In this document: in pieces, positions 48,233 to 58,749 of the stretch
How positions within the stretch are numbered: the stretch's first letter is position 1
Layout of the letters: each line of letters begins with the position of its first letter
NCBI GenBank assembly: GCA_029255685.2
Contig: CM055313.2
Span: forward strand, 76,176,641-76,240,640
Reading direction: 5' to 3'
Source of the DNA: Silene conica
Lineage: Eukaryota; Streptophyta; Magnoliopsida; Caryophyllales; Caryophyllaceae
DNA: 64,000 nucleotides
Translations under genes and position numbers: made by a program
The notes under the pieces: generated by a model
The model's database searches: none
Told to the model about the DNA's origin: nothing
Seen by the model: the letters and a program-made list of their open reading frames with translations, nothing else

Positions 48233-48861
48233 GAGAAAAAAGGAAAGAAAAAAAAAGAGTTGGAAGAATTGTGATTTTTGCTCCAAAACTTTGAGCATTG
48301 GCATGTATGAAAGAAAAAGAAAACAATAAGAAGTAATCTTATAGTATGGATAGACGGATGTTAGCTCGGTTTAACCCCTCTTCCCATAACTTATTTTAAA
48401 CCCCTTCTTACCTTTAGCCTCACAATTCCAAATTTGCCTCGGCATGTGTCATGGTTATCTAGTGTGGGAATGCATATGTACGGTTGTAGAGATTCTATTC
48501 ATGTTAGATTGCAGGCATGTTCTTACGGGTCGTAGATAGGTGAGAGTCCTTACTTTTATTTATCTTCTTATCTTTCACTTATACATTTGACCCTTTGCTT
48601 TCATGAGTGTCTCGAGCGTACCGCGAGAGTCCAATTAGAATGAGTCTTGCAAGGTCGAAAATTTTAGCATGCTTTTCCAACATGTTTAATTCGTTTTGCT
48701 CTTGACATTATGTTTGATTATAGTTGAAAGATGCATTAAATTGGTTAAGCATAGTTTTGTGTTTGGTTGTGAAAAGTATGAAATCCGTTCCATTAGAAGT
48801 TTTATTTTCTTTTGAGTCTTAGTGCTTGCTTGAGGACAAGCAAGGTTTGGTTTGGGGAGTT
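47096..48861 (+). other. 3' non-coding region and polypurine tract of the Athila element
   Basis: Nothing coding is seen. It contains long A tracts (48044-48120 and 48199-48260), one motif pair in the reverse sense (48138/48159), and at its end GGTTTGGTTTGGGGAGT directly before the 3' LTR, the polypurine tract position. Confidence 0.7.
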
Positions 48862-50188
48862 TGATACGTGCCTATTTTATGCATTTTATTTACCCTTTTG
48901 GCACGTATTTTCTTACACTTTCGTGACTTTTAGTTGCTTTTTCTCCCGAAACGGTTTACTTTGGCATTTCTATGTTTTATATGTAGGAATACGCGGAAGT
49001 GAGCAAAACCAAGCCTTATTTGCCTTTAGGAAGCTGTTTTGAGTACTAGTATGGAGCAAGGATCCGGATGGTGCATTCAAGTATTGTTTTCGGGCCAGTT
49101 CAAAGCTGAAAATAACGAGAAGCGGTCGACCGACCTGCAATATAGGTCGACCGACCGATGTCCAGTTCGCAAAAAGGCCCAGTTCACAGAAGCCCAAGTT
49201 CGCATGAAATAAACCCGCATCGCCAGAATCGGTCGACCGACCGATAATACAGGTCGACCGACCACCAGCTGTTTCGGGACTTCTGTTTTATTTATTTTCT
49301 ATTTTTCCTAATCTTGTAATAATTCTTATTTAAGGAGACCTAGATTCTTCAATTAGAGGAAGCAATTTTATGAAACAAGTAATTCCATTAGAAAGAACCT
49401 CTTTTATTTTACCAAGTACTCTATGTTTGAAGAACTCCATTGTTAGATTTTGGTACCAAGCTTTCATCTTTATTCTTAGATTTTCCATTCAAGTTGTAAG
49501 TTTGCTACAATTAATCTTTCCTTTTAATTCAATCTTGTTATTCATCTTGTTGTTATTTCTTATTTCATGTTTACCCTTTTATTGTCATCTTTAATTATGT
49601 TCATCTCTTTAATATTCTTAGTAATTGTTAGTTCCATAATTAAAAGTATGCCTAGCTAATTCTTGTGATTGGGAATTAGGGGAACCATGATAGAGACTTG
49701 ACCTTGATAAGTTTGATGATTAAATTACCAATCCCCCATTGTTGTTGGTAAAGTAATCCTTAGGATTGAAAGATTATTAGGATTAGTTTAACAACAACTT
49801 TGGGATTGCCCTTGAACGAAAGTTTAGTGCTTTTGTAGGAACCCTAAGACTGTAAGGATTGGGTAGAATATTGACCTAAAGGTTTATTCTTTGTTCCTTG
49901 GGATTGTGTTATTTGATTATTTTACCCTTCATTGACTTGTTTTGACCATGGGGAACCGAAGTTCCTAATCTCCTTTCATCTTATTTTAATTTTCTTGTTA
50001 GTTTGCTACCTTAGTGTTAGTTTAAATCTCAAATCAAAACCCCCCTTTTTGGTTACTTGCAATAGACTTTAAATTTACAAACATAATCTACCATGTCTCT
50101 CTGTGGTTCGACCCTTGACTTATCCAATCTGAGTTTAAGCTGAGGTTTTATAAATCTTATCTTTGGCACCCCTCAACGACGGGTGTCA
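48862..50188 (+). repeat. Athila 3' LTR (1327 bp)
   Basis: Same ends and length as the 5' LTR, offset 10792 bp. It directly follows the polypurine tract and is itself followed by primer site and gag of a second, truncated copy. Confidence 0.93.
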
Positions 50189-51105
50189 AATTTTGGCGCC
50201 GTTGCCGGGGAGGCGGTATAATTTTGTTTGTTAATTTTTAGTTTATTTTTCTTGTCTTAAGGAACTTACCGTTCTTACCTTTTCTTCTAGTTTTGTTTTA
50301 GAAGACAGGTTTTTGAGAGGAAGGCTTGAGTACTCTCTTTATGGATTCTATTTATAGCTACCTACAGCCGAAGCCTAAAGATGTACCAAAGGGATTCACC
50401 TTGCCTACACCCACCACTGGCTCCTTTGAACTCCGCCCAAATCATGTTTCTTTGGTGCAACAGAGTCAATTTTCTGGTCTACCCGACGAAGATCCAATAA
50501 AGCATGTTATAACCTTTACGGATTATTGTTGCTCCATACCCCTACCTGAAGGGGTGACCAGAGACGAGGTGCTGGCAACGATGTTCCTTTTCTCGTTAAA
50601 AGAAGACGCGCAAGAATGGTACCGGTACCTTGACAGGACAAGTGAGAAGATTACGGATTGGACTTCCTTGGCATTGGCCTTTTACAAGAAATACTTCCCT
50701 CTTGCAAAAGTCGAGGACTTGAGAAACCAAATCCGTAACTTTCAACAGGGACCTGATGAAGGATTTTGTGAAGCATGGGATCGATTCAAGAAATTGGTCC
50801 GTTCTATCCCTCACCATAACCTTCAACAATGGGACCTATGTAACTGTTTTTACAACCCTCTTTATGATGACTATAAGATGGTTCTTGATGTGGCCGCCAA
50901 TGGAAGATTCCAGAATAACACCGACCACATGAAAGGTTGGAAAACCATTGAAGACATGGCGGTGCATAGGGCTACTTTTAAAGGTTCACGTGGGAATTCA
51001 AGGAGGCTGAATGTGGAGATGAATAGAGTTATGGCTCTTGAGACAACAGTTGAAGCCCGTTTTGAGAAGCTTGAGGCAACCCAGCTAAAGCTTGAAAGTG
51101 CGAAC
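50189..51105 (+). mobile_element. Second, truncated Athila internal copy (leader and gag 5' end)
   Basis: Repeats 39397-40313: primer site, leader, and gag from ATG 50326 through about residue 260, with no amino-acid change that I can see, then departs to 'aaaaaaaatag' at 51106. The ORF 50326-51117 therefore ends three residues into unrelated DNA. This makes the locus LTR-internal-LTR-partial internal, as unequal recombination between LTRs would produce, followed by a deletion. Confidence 0.9.
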
Positions 51106-51608
51106 CAAAAAAAATAGACTCAATAGGTGGTAATTTGTAAATTTTAAGACTCAATAGGTGGTAATTGACAAAAAACTCTTTAAAATATAATCTTTTAACC
51201 AAAAAAAAAAAATTGATATAAAACTATAAACTATACATAAATATAAACTGTTATTATGAACTTTGTGACGAAAATATTAAAAATTTGAGATAATTTATAG
51301 AATGTAATCAATAAATTTGAGGTAATTAAAATATTTTCATAAATACACATTTTTACGAAATATGAAAATATCTTCATTAATTTTGAGATTAACAATGAGC
51401 TGGAATATGAAAATTAATAAAAATATTAATCTAAAATCTATATACTATAAAAAATAATAAAAAAAATTTATATATCGCGCATTTATTAGTTCAATATAAA
51501 TGAAACAAAAGTATATTTATATAGGAAAACTAACTTAAGAGAATACAAGCTAAACTTTCGAAAACAAATGTTACAAAATAAGTAGACTAAGGTGGATGCA
51601 AGAAAATG
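51106..51608. other. AT-rich junction region with MULE-like end fragment
   Basis: 51117-51176 holds two copies of 'aataggtggtaatt', resembling the right terminal repeat of the MULE at 9526-10820. The rest to 51608 is AT-rich with no gene. Confidence 0.5.
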
Positions 51609-52077
51609 TGATACAATAGAGGTTACGCAGGGTTTAATGGCTCGTTATGTTTGTATGATAACTTGGAATGGGTCTGTTTAATTAAAATCAAGTTAATCGT
51701 ATTATCGTCAATAAATGGTTAGATGGTTTAATGCTCTAATTAGTGGTAGTTTTTACGTAAGTATTAATTAGCTAGTTATTATTCTTAATTGGCTAAATTA
51801 TTGCCAGCTTTTCAATTGCTTGTAACTTGTATTACTCGGCTATTTATAGTCTTGTGTCTATGGGAAAGTAGACTATTTTTCATTAAAAAAACGCGTGTTT
51901 GTTCGAATTGTTGCACACAATTCAGCCTTGCGCGCTTGAACGAGTTTTCTAGCGTTGTTTCTTGAGTTTCGAGTCAATAGGTTTTGTCTTGAGCTCGTGA
52001 TTATCTAGCTATATATAGGTCTAGCTTTTCAATCTGTTATCCCAGTTTGTTTCTTTCGTTGCTAATCCGTATGATTA
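51609..52077 (+). repeat. Putative LTR of a decayed gypsy element
   Basis: The right edge is set by a Met-tRNA-type primer site (TGGTATCAGAG at 52080). The left edge is a guess (TGATACAATAGAGG, 51609). 'TATTTATAG' at 51841 could be its TATA box. No partner LTR was found. Confidence 0.4.
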
Positions 52078-52182
52078 GTGGTATCAGAGTTTCGGCTCTT
52101 GAATCTCCGTTTCGAGACGATCCTCGATTCTTGTAACAAAAAAAAGGAATTTTTTTTTTGACAAAAACAAACATACCACGTT

Positions 52183-53568
52183 ATGGCTGACTTCGATTAC
52201 GAAACCTTATTACAACAAATGCGCGAGATGTTAGGAAACTAACCCACTGGTTGCCGATATAGGCCTAAACAAGACAAGTTTGAAGTGACGGAGCTTCCGG
52301 AATTCACAGGAGGCATAAATCCAGAGGTTTACTTGGAATGAGAACGCAAGATCGAACAAATGTTTGATTTCAAGGATTTGAGTGATGAAAAGCGGTGTAA
52401 GTATGCTATCCTAAAATTAGAGAAGGTAGCATCTCTCTGGTTTGAAGGGGTAATTTAAGTCGAAACGCGCGAGGGTTGGGAAGGATAAAATCGCATCATG
52501 AGAATCACTTAAACGCAAACTTGGTAAAAGGTACGTACAGACAACCCATAAAATTATTACTTATAGTAAAATTGTTGAGTTAAGACAAGGGAAAATGAGT
52601 GTTGTTCAGTACAACGATGAGTTTGAAAATTTATCGTTAATGGGTGAATTGGAGGAAATAGCGGAACAAAAGATGTCGAGATTTTTACAGGGCTGAATTA
52701 TAATATTGCTATTGTCGTGGAACACTATCCCTATTCTGATTTTGATACACTATGTGGGCTTTGCTTAAAAATTGAAGCCCAAGGAAGGTCAAAATATGGG
52801 AGCTCGGGTGTGGAGTACAACAAGTCGGATAACGATTATGAAAAAGAATTTTTGTCAAAGTCAGATTCGTCAAATAACAGTATCAGTACTCTGCATAAAA
52901 CTGGGTCTGCCCCTGTTTCGATCAACACTCCTAGGACTTCCTTTTAGTTTTCTAACACCATCCAATAAAGAAACCAGTTTAACAAAGGTTCGATGCTTTA
53001 AATTGTCAAGGGTTTGAGCATTATCAGAATGCGTGCCCAAATAAAAGAAATATCGCACTAATAGAGGCGATTTTTGTCCGGGATGAGTTACTTACCAAGG
53101 AGGACGAGACTAGAGGTGGTTTGTTTAACCTTCAAGCCATTCTAACTATGGCTCATCCCGAGCCTTATGCTTTACATTGGTTAAACGATGGTAAGAAGGT
53201 GCAAGTCTCAAAACAAGTTCCTGTGTCCTTTACAATGGCTTCCTATGAAGATGAGGTCTTATGTGATGTGGTTCCTACGGATGTTTGTCACGTGTTTTTA
53301 GGAAGACCTTAGAAAATATGATCGGGATGTGACACATTTAGGTTGGGACAACGAGAATGTGCCCATCTTTAAGGAAAAGAAGGCGGTGTTGAAGACTATG
53401 TCGTCACAAGCCGTTCGAGCAATGTAATATGGTCTTAAAAGGAATCTAAGCCTCTCGATGCTAGAAATGGGAAATAATCTTGAACAAGGTTTCAGCAAAG
53501 AAGAGTTGAAGGTCAACCACATTGATCCTTTCATTGATTTCAATCTTCCGCCCTTGTTTGATAGATAC
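52183..53568 (+). pseudogene. Decayed Ty3/gypsy gag-protease, several breaks
   Basis: Fragments in changing frames read as plant gypsy gag: start MADFDYETLLQQMREML followed by a stop, then FEVTELPEFTGGINPE, ILKLEKVASLWFEG, VELRQGKMSVVQYNDEFE, a zinc-knuckle remnant near 53000-53045 (HYQNACPNKR), and a retropepsin-region tail (53121-53312: KQVPVSFTMASYEDEV, CHVFLGRP). Internal stops and frameshifts are frequent. The remaining pol start (NLPPLFDRY near 53550) is cut at 53569 by the next element's LTR. Confidence 0.8.
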
Positions 53569-54720
53569 TGTAACACCCACATAATCCAAGGCCTTGAGAT
53601 AAGACTATCAGACTATGAAAGTACTATCATCTCACTTTCCTGAGGTGTAATATCAAGAGAAACAAACTGAAAGCAACCTGTATTAAGGTAATGATTAAAG
53701 TATACTTTACAACCGTGTGGTAAACAATCATAAAACAAAACTGTCTGCGAAAGCTAGGTTACTATAAAGACATTGTATGACTGCGTGATTCCAATCCTCC
53801 CCGAGCTAGCAAGCATCAACATCTACGAACCTGAGAATCTGCTCACCATTATATGGATCATCACAGCGCAACAAACCATAAGCGTAAAATACTGCTGCAA
53901 TAAGACAGTCACAATAATATAGCATAAATCACAATATGATAATCACCAATAACTGATATCACTGTCACACAACCAAGTGGTGGCCTTTAGCCCCACACCA
54001 ATTCCCCCACTTACCGCAGCAAGGGGTACCTAGACTATTAATGTGCACATCCTCTCGTAGCGGGTCCCATGAAGAGCGATCATAGGAGTGAGATCCGGTT
54101 CCCGCAACGGTCCCACACATTACCTTTCTAATCTCAATAGTCATACAATAACACAGTGATATCAGATAATACGACGGTATCGTCACAATCAATATTACAC
54201 AGAAACTGAGTAGGGAAACCCTACGTCAACAGCAAGTATAGCAGGATGCAATGCACCATCGTCCTACCAACGTTCCTCTACGAATTCTCCTCCTAAGAAT
54301 GATATGTATATACAAGTTACTCACCAATCACAACTAACAACAAAGATAACGAACTGCTAAAACAACACTTACTTGATAACTACGGACTAGGTTAGATGAT
54401 CGGCGCTCCTATATACTTGCTTTAGACTCTTGACGGAGTTTGAGAGGAAGGGGTGATAGGGGAATAGGGTTTTTGTTTTCTGATTAGGGTAAAAAAATGA
54501 TTAACCTTCGGGCCAATATTTATAATTAACCGCGACTTAACTTACGAAAAGGCTTACTCGGCCGAGTAACATATACTCGGCCGAGTTGGACATACTCAGC
54601 CGAGTAGAACTTACTCGGGCGAGTTGAACCTACTCGACCGAGTTCAACCTACTCGGTCGAGTTCGGCTTACTCGGACGAGTTGGTCCACGACTCAGCTTC
54701 TATAAGAGAGAGGTGTTACA
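53569..54720 (-). repeat. 3' LTR of the coding-free gypsy-derived element (1152 bp)
   Basis: Plus-strand ends are TGTAACACCC and GGTGTTACA. It is clearly related to 58750-59650. The minus-strand start region holds the 7-unit palindrome array at 54556-54681. Confidence 0.88.
54556..54681. repeat. Seven ACTCGGCCGAGT-type palindromes at exactly 19-bp period (LTR)
   Basis: Starts: 54556, 54575, 54594, 54613, 54632, 54651 and 54670. ACTCG and CGAGT arms are nearly invariant while the central two bases vary (GC, GG, AC, GT, GA). The 7-bp spacers are not conserved. Confidence 0.95.
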
Positions 54721-54733
54721 ATCTTCCCTCCTT
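54721..54733 (-). other. Polypurine tract of the coding-free gypsy-derived element
   Basis: Reads AAGGAGGGAAGAT on the minus strand, immediately before the 3' LTR TGTAACACC. It fixes the orientation. Confidence 0.85.
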
Positions 54734-57700
54734 AAAATGAACTTCGTCCTCGAAGTTCACAACTACCAACTTGAAAGAAAACTTAACTCGAAAATAACAT
54801 GTCACCACATGTCGTCGGTACCACCGTCTCCACAAGATGAAACATGACTAGAAACGGTATACACAAACGAGGACTCGACCCAAACCAACGACAAGATCTA
54901 GCGCTCGATCATCTCCTAGTACAACCTAACTCTAAACACATGTTACTCAAAACCCAACACCACATCCCAAGGATGTACAGAATGCACCCAAACTCTTACA
55001 AATTCGAAGGTTCTTATAAGTTTGAAACATCGCATCTCAGGGATGCGTAACGCTAAACAATGCTGACAACATATGTAAAACTTATATAAAACTGACTGAA
55101 AGACTTGCTCGACACGATCATCTCCTATCCCTCTAAAAGAAACAGGTTAGGTTCTCGTAACCTTACAACTTAAACGCATGGCATACAGCTAACCAACAAC
55201 ACTCAACTTTCACCTTCCATCCTTGACATTAATTCACTAAGCAATAACGCCAACACAAACCATAATATAGTTCACCTAACGCTATCCTATCATCGATTGC
55301 AAATCATCTAAGTGCTGACAACTTTGTATTTCTTCTATATCACACATTTAAATCCAATACCAATACAATCCGTTAAGTATGTCTGGCCAGGAACAGTTAC
55401 ATCCTTTCACCCTAATAGGGAACCCTGTCTTCCATAACCTACTCACGCTCATACGTGTTACTACTCACAGTCGTCAATACTATCCTAACCATACACCTCT
55501 ACAATCTCTCTCCATAAACATCCATATAACCACGTATTTCCATCACGCCACCTATACCTTTAGTAATACGGTCACAATTCCATCCGTTAAGCTATATTAA
55601 CCTTTCACTTCCAAGTATACCGCAACAAGCGAAAACTATCAAACTCTCTTTGCCGCATCCGACCTCTCTTAATATAAACGTCTCTACCTGCCTAGTACTA
55701 AATCCTTAGTGATTCTGTCTCATTATCATCATCTTCCGCCTTCGATAGCTAACCACAACCGCAACCTTGATCACCACACATATACCTAAGACTCTTGTCC
55801 GCTAACAACTATATACATTCACTCATTCCACACTCCATCATCATATCTACCCCAAAGCTCCAAACATAACCACGATATCAACTCTTCAACATTACTGCCC
55901 GTCCATATTTCGTTCTACTCACGCATCTAAACCCAAAACATAACTCACGACTCGAACTTGTCACACAATCACTTGATCCTCGATTTTTCCTCTTTTGTTC
56001 AGTTCGTCCATCACTTAACATGCTACAAATCCCTGCATACCGAGGGTTCATATTCCACTTGTAACTTCTAGCGTTGCACACACACACTCCACCAACTATT
56101 TTCTAAAACCATGATAACAACGCCTCGTTTCACACACGACCGAAAGTACTCCAACAATATCCCATAACTTCGTTTCCACTTAATAAGGTATTACTATAAC
56201 TATAACAACATCAAACACATATTCGACTCTCATTCGTAACATACTCTACTCTCGCCCCCGAGTCCAAGGTCTCAATAACACATGTAACTATGACCACAAT
56301 CTATATGGCTATACCAAAATGACATCCTTTCAAAAGTTCGTCTTACAAGTATACCCCTACGTCAAGAAATGCCCTCTACGCACATCAAGTTCATATGTAA
56401 ACCAACAATTAAATTTCATGAACGCCAAACATATGAAAATAAGACAATAAAACGACCATATCCGAAATTTTATCCACACATAACTTTATTAAAACACGAT
56501 AGTATGACATATACCATTAGAGAAAGGGCAAACGATGTTGAAACAACCATATCGTTTCCACCATAACTCTTGGTGATGGCATCGCAACACCGTCACCGAC
56601 AGCCGCATCACAACGCGAAGGTACCCGCATCGCAGCACGGAATACCGAGCTCGACTTTCATTCGGAAGCACAACAACCACATTGATTATGACGCCTTAAT
56701 ATAGTCTCATCAAATCGTTATATTCAACATGCTATGAGGAAGATTCCGACAACGACCTTGTGAGCATCATTCCATACCACAACCCGAGAGATTGTGACTT
56801 CACATAATCACTAACGTACATCACACATACACAATATCCAACCCACACAATCACTAATATTCCACTAGCATGCACCAATAATCATGTCATCAAAGTTACT
56901 CAATATCAATACCAAACATATCCTTGATCATTTCCATACCTTAACTTTCCACTAAACTTACTCACCATATAAAGACTCTGTCAATTATACATTGTTTAAT
57001 TCCTTAAAACCCATCACTAGCATATCGTCTTACTTATCTCATATGTACCCCTTATTTCACATATTTGTTATAATACTTCATACCACTATTATCACCTATT
57101 TCCATGCCTCGTAACTTCTGTCACATACACTCGACTCACCCTTATATTATTCTATTGTCATGGCATTCGATCATATCACTCAGTCACTTAAGTATATATA
57201 CATTCTCTCTAACTCTTTAGTCAATAAAATATCCTCTCATTCCTTCCATTGCCACATCCTCTTTATTCGAACCATCACTCTTTATTCCCCTTATAGCCAT
57301 AAACTCCCTTAGCATTCAACTTCTCTCCACACACCACTAACAAGCCCCAAACACTCACTAATTATTTTCTGATTACTTAACTCATCCTTTATAACTGATA
57401 TCACACCTATCTCATAAGCCTCTTTATACCGTTAACATCCCCAAAATTTTATATACCTATAAGTCTATAACCACCCCTCAGAAACCTAAGTTTCCGATCG
57501 GCACAAATATATACAGATTAAATCCACATATATATCACCATAACTCAGAGATCCACCAAGCACAAAATTCTGTTCCAATCATCTTAACGAAAATTCCATT
57601 ACGCATTTCCTCAACCAACCTGACTATGTACATCCCTCATTTCTGTCCCTTATCATTCTCAATTGGTATCAATACACCCTATCTTTCGTCCCCACTTACT

Positions 57701-58730
57701 TCCGACTTACCTTACCACTTAATCATGTAAACATCAACACCACACCCAAGCTTACGAAAATCTCGCCCATCTTTTCTCACATGGCTCACTCTTCAACTCA
57801 AAAGGTCATAAACCTCACTTGCGTTCACCACGATTTCCTCATAAACACCTCCGACCCACTAGACCTCCTCACGAAACCATGCCGATTTGAAAACCGGTTA
57901 ACTTATGTAATACAACAAGATATATACTTAAAACCGAACATTAAACTGTAGAAGAAACGTCTCAAATCAAAATGACATGCAAAGGTGTCAAAAGCTAATC
58001 ATAAGACCATAACGTAGCTTACTACGTCGGGTACTTGTTCGAACTACTTGTCTACTAGGTAAGCCCACAGTCTACGGCTCAAAACGAAATAGCTACTGCC
58101 AAGAGAAACTCGGCCGAATAGACCCTACTCGGCCGAGTCAACACTACTCGGCCGAGTCCCACCTGCTCGGTCGAGTCTATGGTGCTCGGTCGAGTACAAC
58201 CCACTCGGGTGAGTCCAAGATACTTGGTCGAGTTCAACCTACTCGGCCGAGTCAAATATACTCAGTCGAGTCACTCCCCCTCGATCGAGTTTGCTCTACT
58301 CGACGGATTAAACAGGTTAGACTGGTTTCGTGAAGGGGAATCGCCTTTCACCTATCCTATGCATTATACATCTTTTATGCCCACTAAAAATACTGCCAAT
58401 TAATAAACACCAAATGCAACTCACATCATATAATCAATACCATGACTCACATCATATAACATATAAACACTGTTCTGTTAACACATCACCAAACATTCAT
58501 GTGCAATTCATTTTGCACCATGCCACAATATCACCACATTATACGATATACATAACTAGTAACCCTTAATCTTTCCTTTAGAGACCAAATACAAAAATGT
58601 AAGCAACTTTGCGATTTCGGGACGTCTCCCAAACCTTTGCAGTAGCCTTACAAAATTATACTTGGGGTTCATTTTATTTAAGACATATCCTATATATGTT
58701 CATTTTGTTCATTGATTTTAGGTGTCAAGA
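54734..58730 (-). other. Internal region of the coding-free element, no gene seen
   Basis: About 4.0 kb with only short, unrecognisable ORFs on either strand. The plus strand is visibly poor in G and rich in C, A and T (thus G-rich, C-poor on the element strand). The 11-unit palindrome array lies at its 5' (right) end. Confidence 0.7.
58108..58309. repeat. Eleven ACTCGGCCGAGT-type palindromes at exactly 19-bp period (internal)
   Basis: Starts: 58108, 58127, 58146, 58165, 58184, 58203, 58222, 58241, 58260, 58279 and 58298, with no insertion or deletion across ten steps. Spacers of 7 bp differ in each unit. The core matches the LTR array of the same element. Confidence 0.95.
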
Positions 58731-58747
58731 TCATCGCTCTGATATCA
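58731..58747 (-). other. Primer-binding site of the coding-free element
   Basis: Minus strand TGATATCAGAGCGATGA, close to the Met-tRNA site TGGTATCAGAGC with one change in the first three bases, two bases inside the 5' LTR. Confidence 0.75.
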
Positions 58748-58749
58748 TT

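Larger units (their letters stand above)
38332..49263. repeat. Paired GGTCGACCGACC motifs, always 21 bp apart (13 pairs)
   Basis: Start positions: 38332/38353 and 38439/38460 (5' LTR); 40611/40632 and 40704/40725 (gag-pro linker); 44872/44893, 44972/44993, 45481/45502, 45571/45592, 45663/45684 and 45734/45755 (spacer); 48138/48159 (3' region, reverse sense); 49124/49145 and 49231/49252 (3' LTR). Every pair is 12 bp motif + 9 bp spacer + 12 bp motif. Spacers differ. Some motifs carry a single change (GGTCGATCGACC, GGTCGGCCGACC). I saw no unpaired copy. Confidence 0.95.
38070..50188 (+). mobile_element. Athila-type Ty3/gypsy retrotransposon
   Basis: Two nearly identical 1327-bp LTRs (38070-39396 and 48862-50188), an Asp-tRNA primer site, a gag-pol frame (39534-44695), a separate 3' env-like ORF (45879-47095) and a purine-rich tract before the 3' LTR. 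I noticed only two differences between the duplicated regions by eye (38584 G versus 49376 A; 39334 T versus 50126 A), so the insertion looks recent. The right LTR is followed not by flanking DNA but by a second copy of the leader and gag (50189-51105). Spread through the element are paired GGTCGACCGACC motifs. Confidence 0.93.

Noticed and set aside
48005-48326. Phe-rich ORFs on the minus strand
   Set aside because: They are translations of the long A tracts in the Athila 3' region and have no independent support.
58108-58309. Regular repeats with variable spacers of constant length, resembling a CRISPR array
   Set aside because: The repeat is a 12-bp palindrome with 7-bp spacers in a plant retrotransposon. 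CRISPR repeats and spacers are longer, and CRISPR does not occur in plant nuclear DNA.
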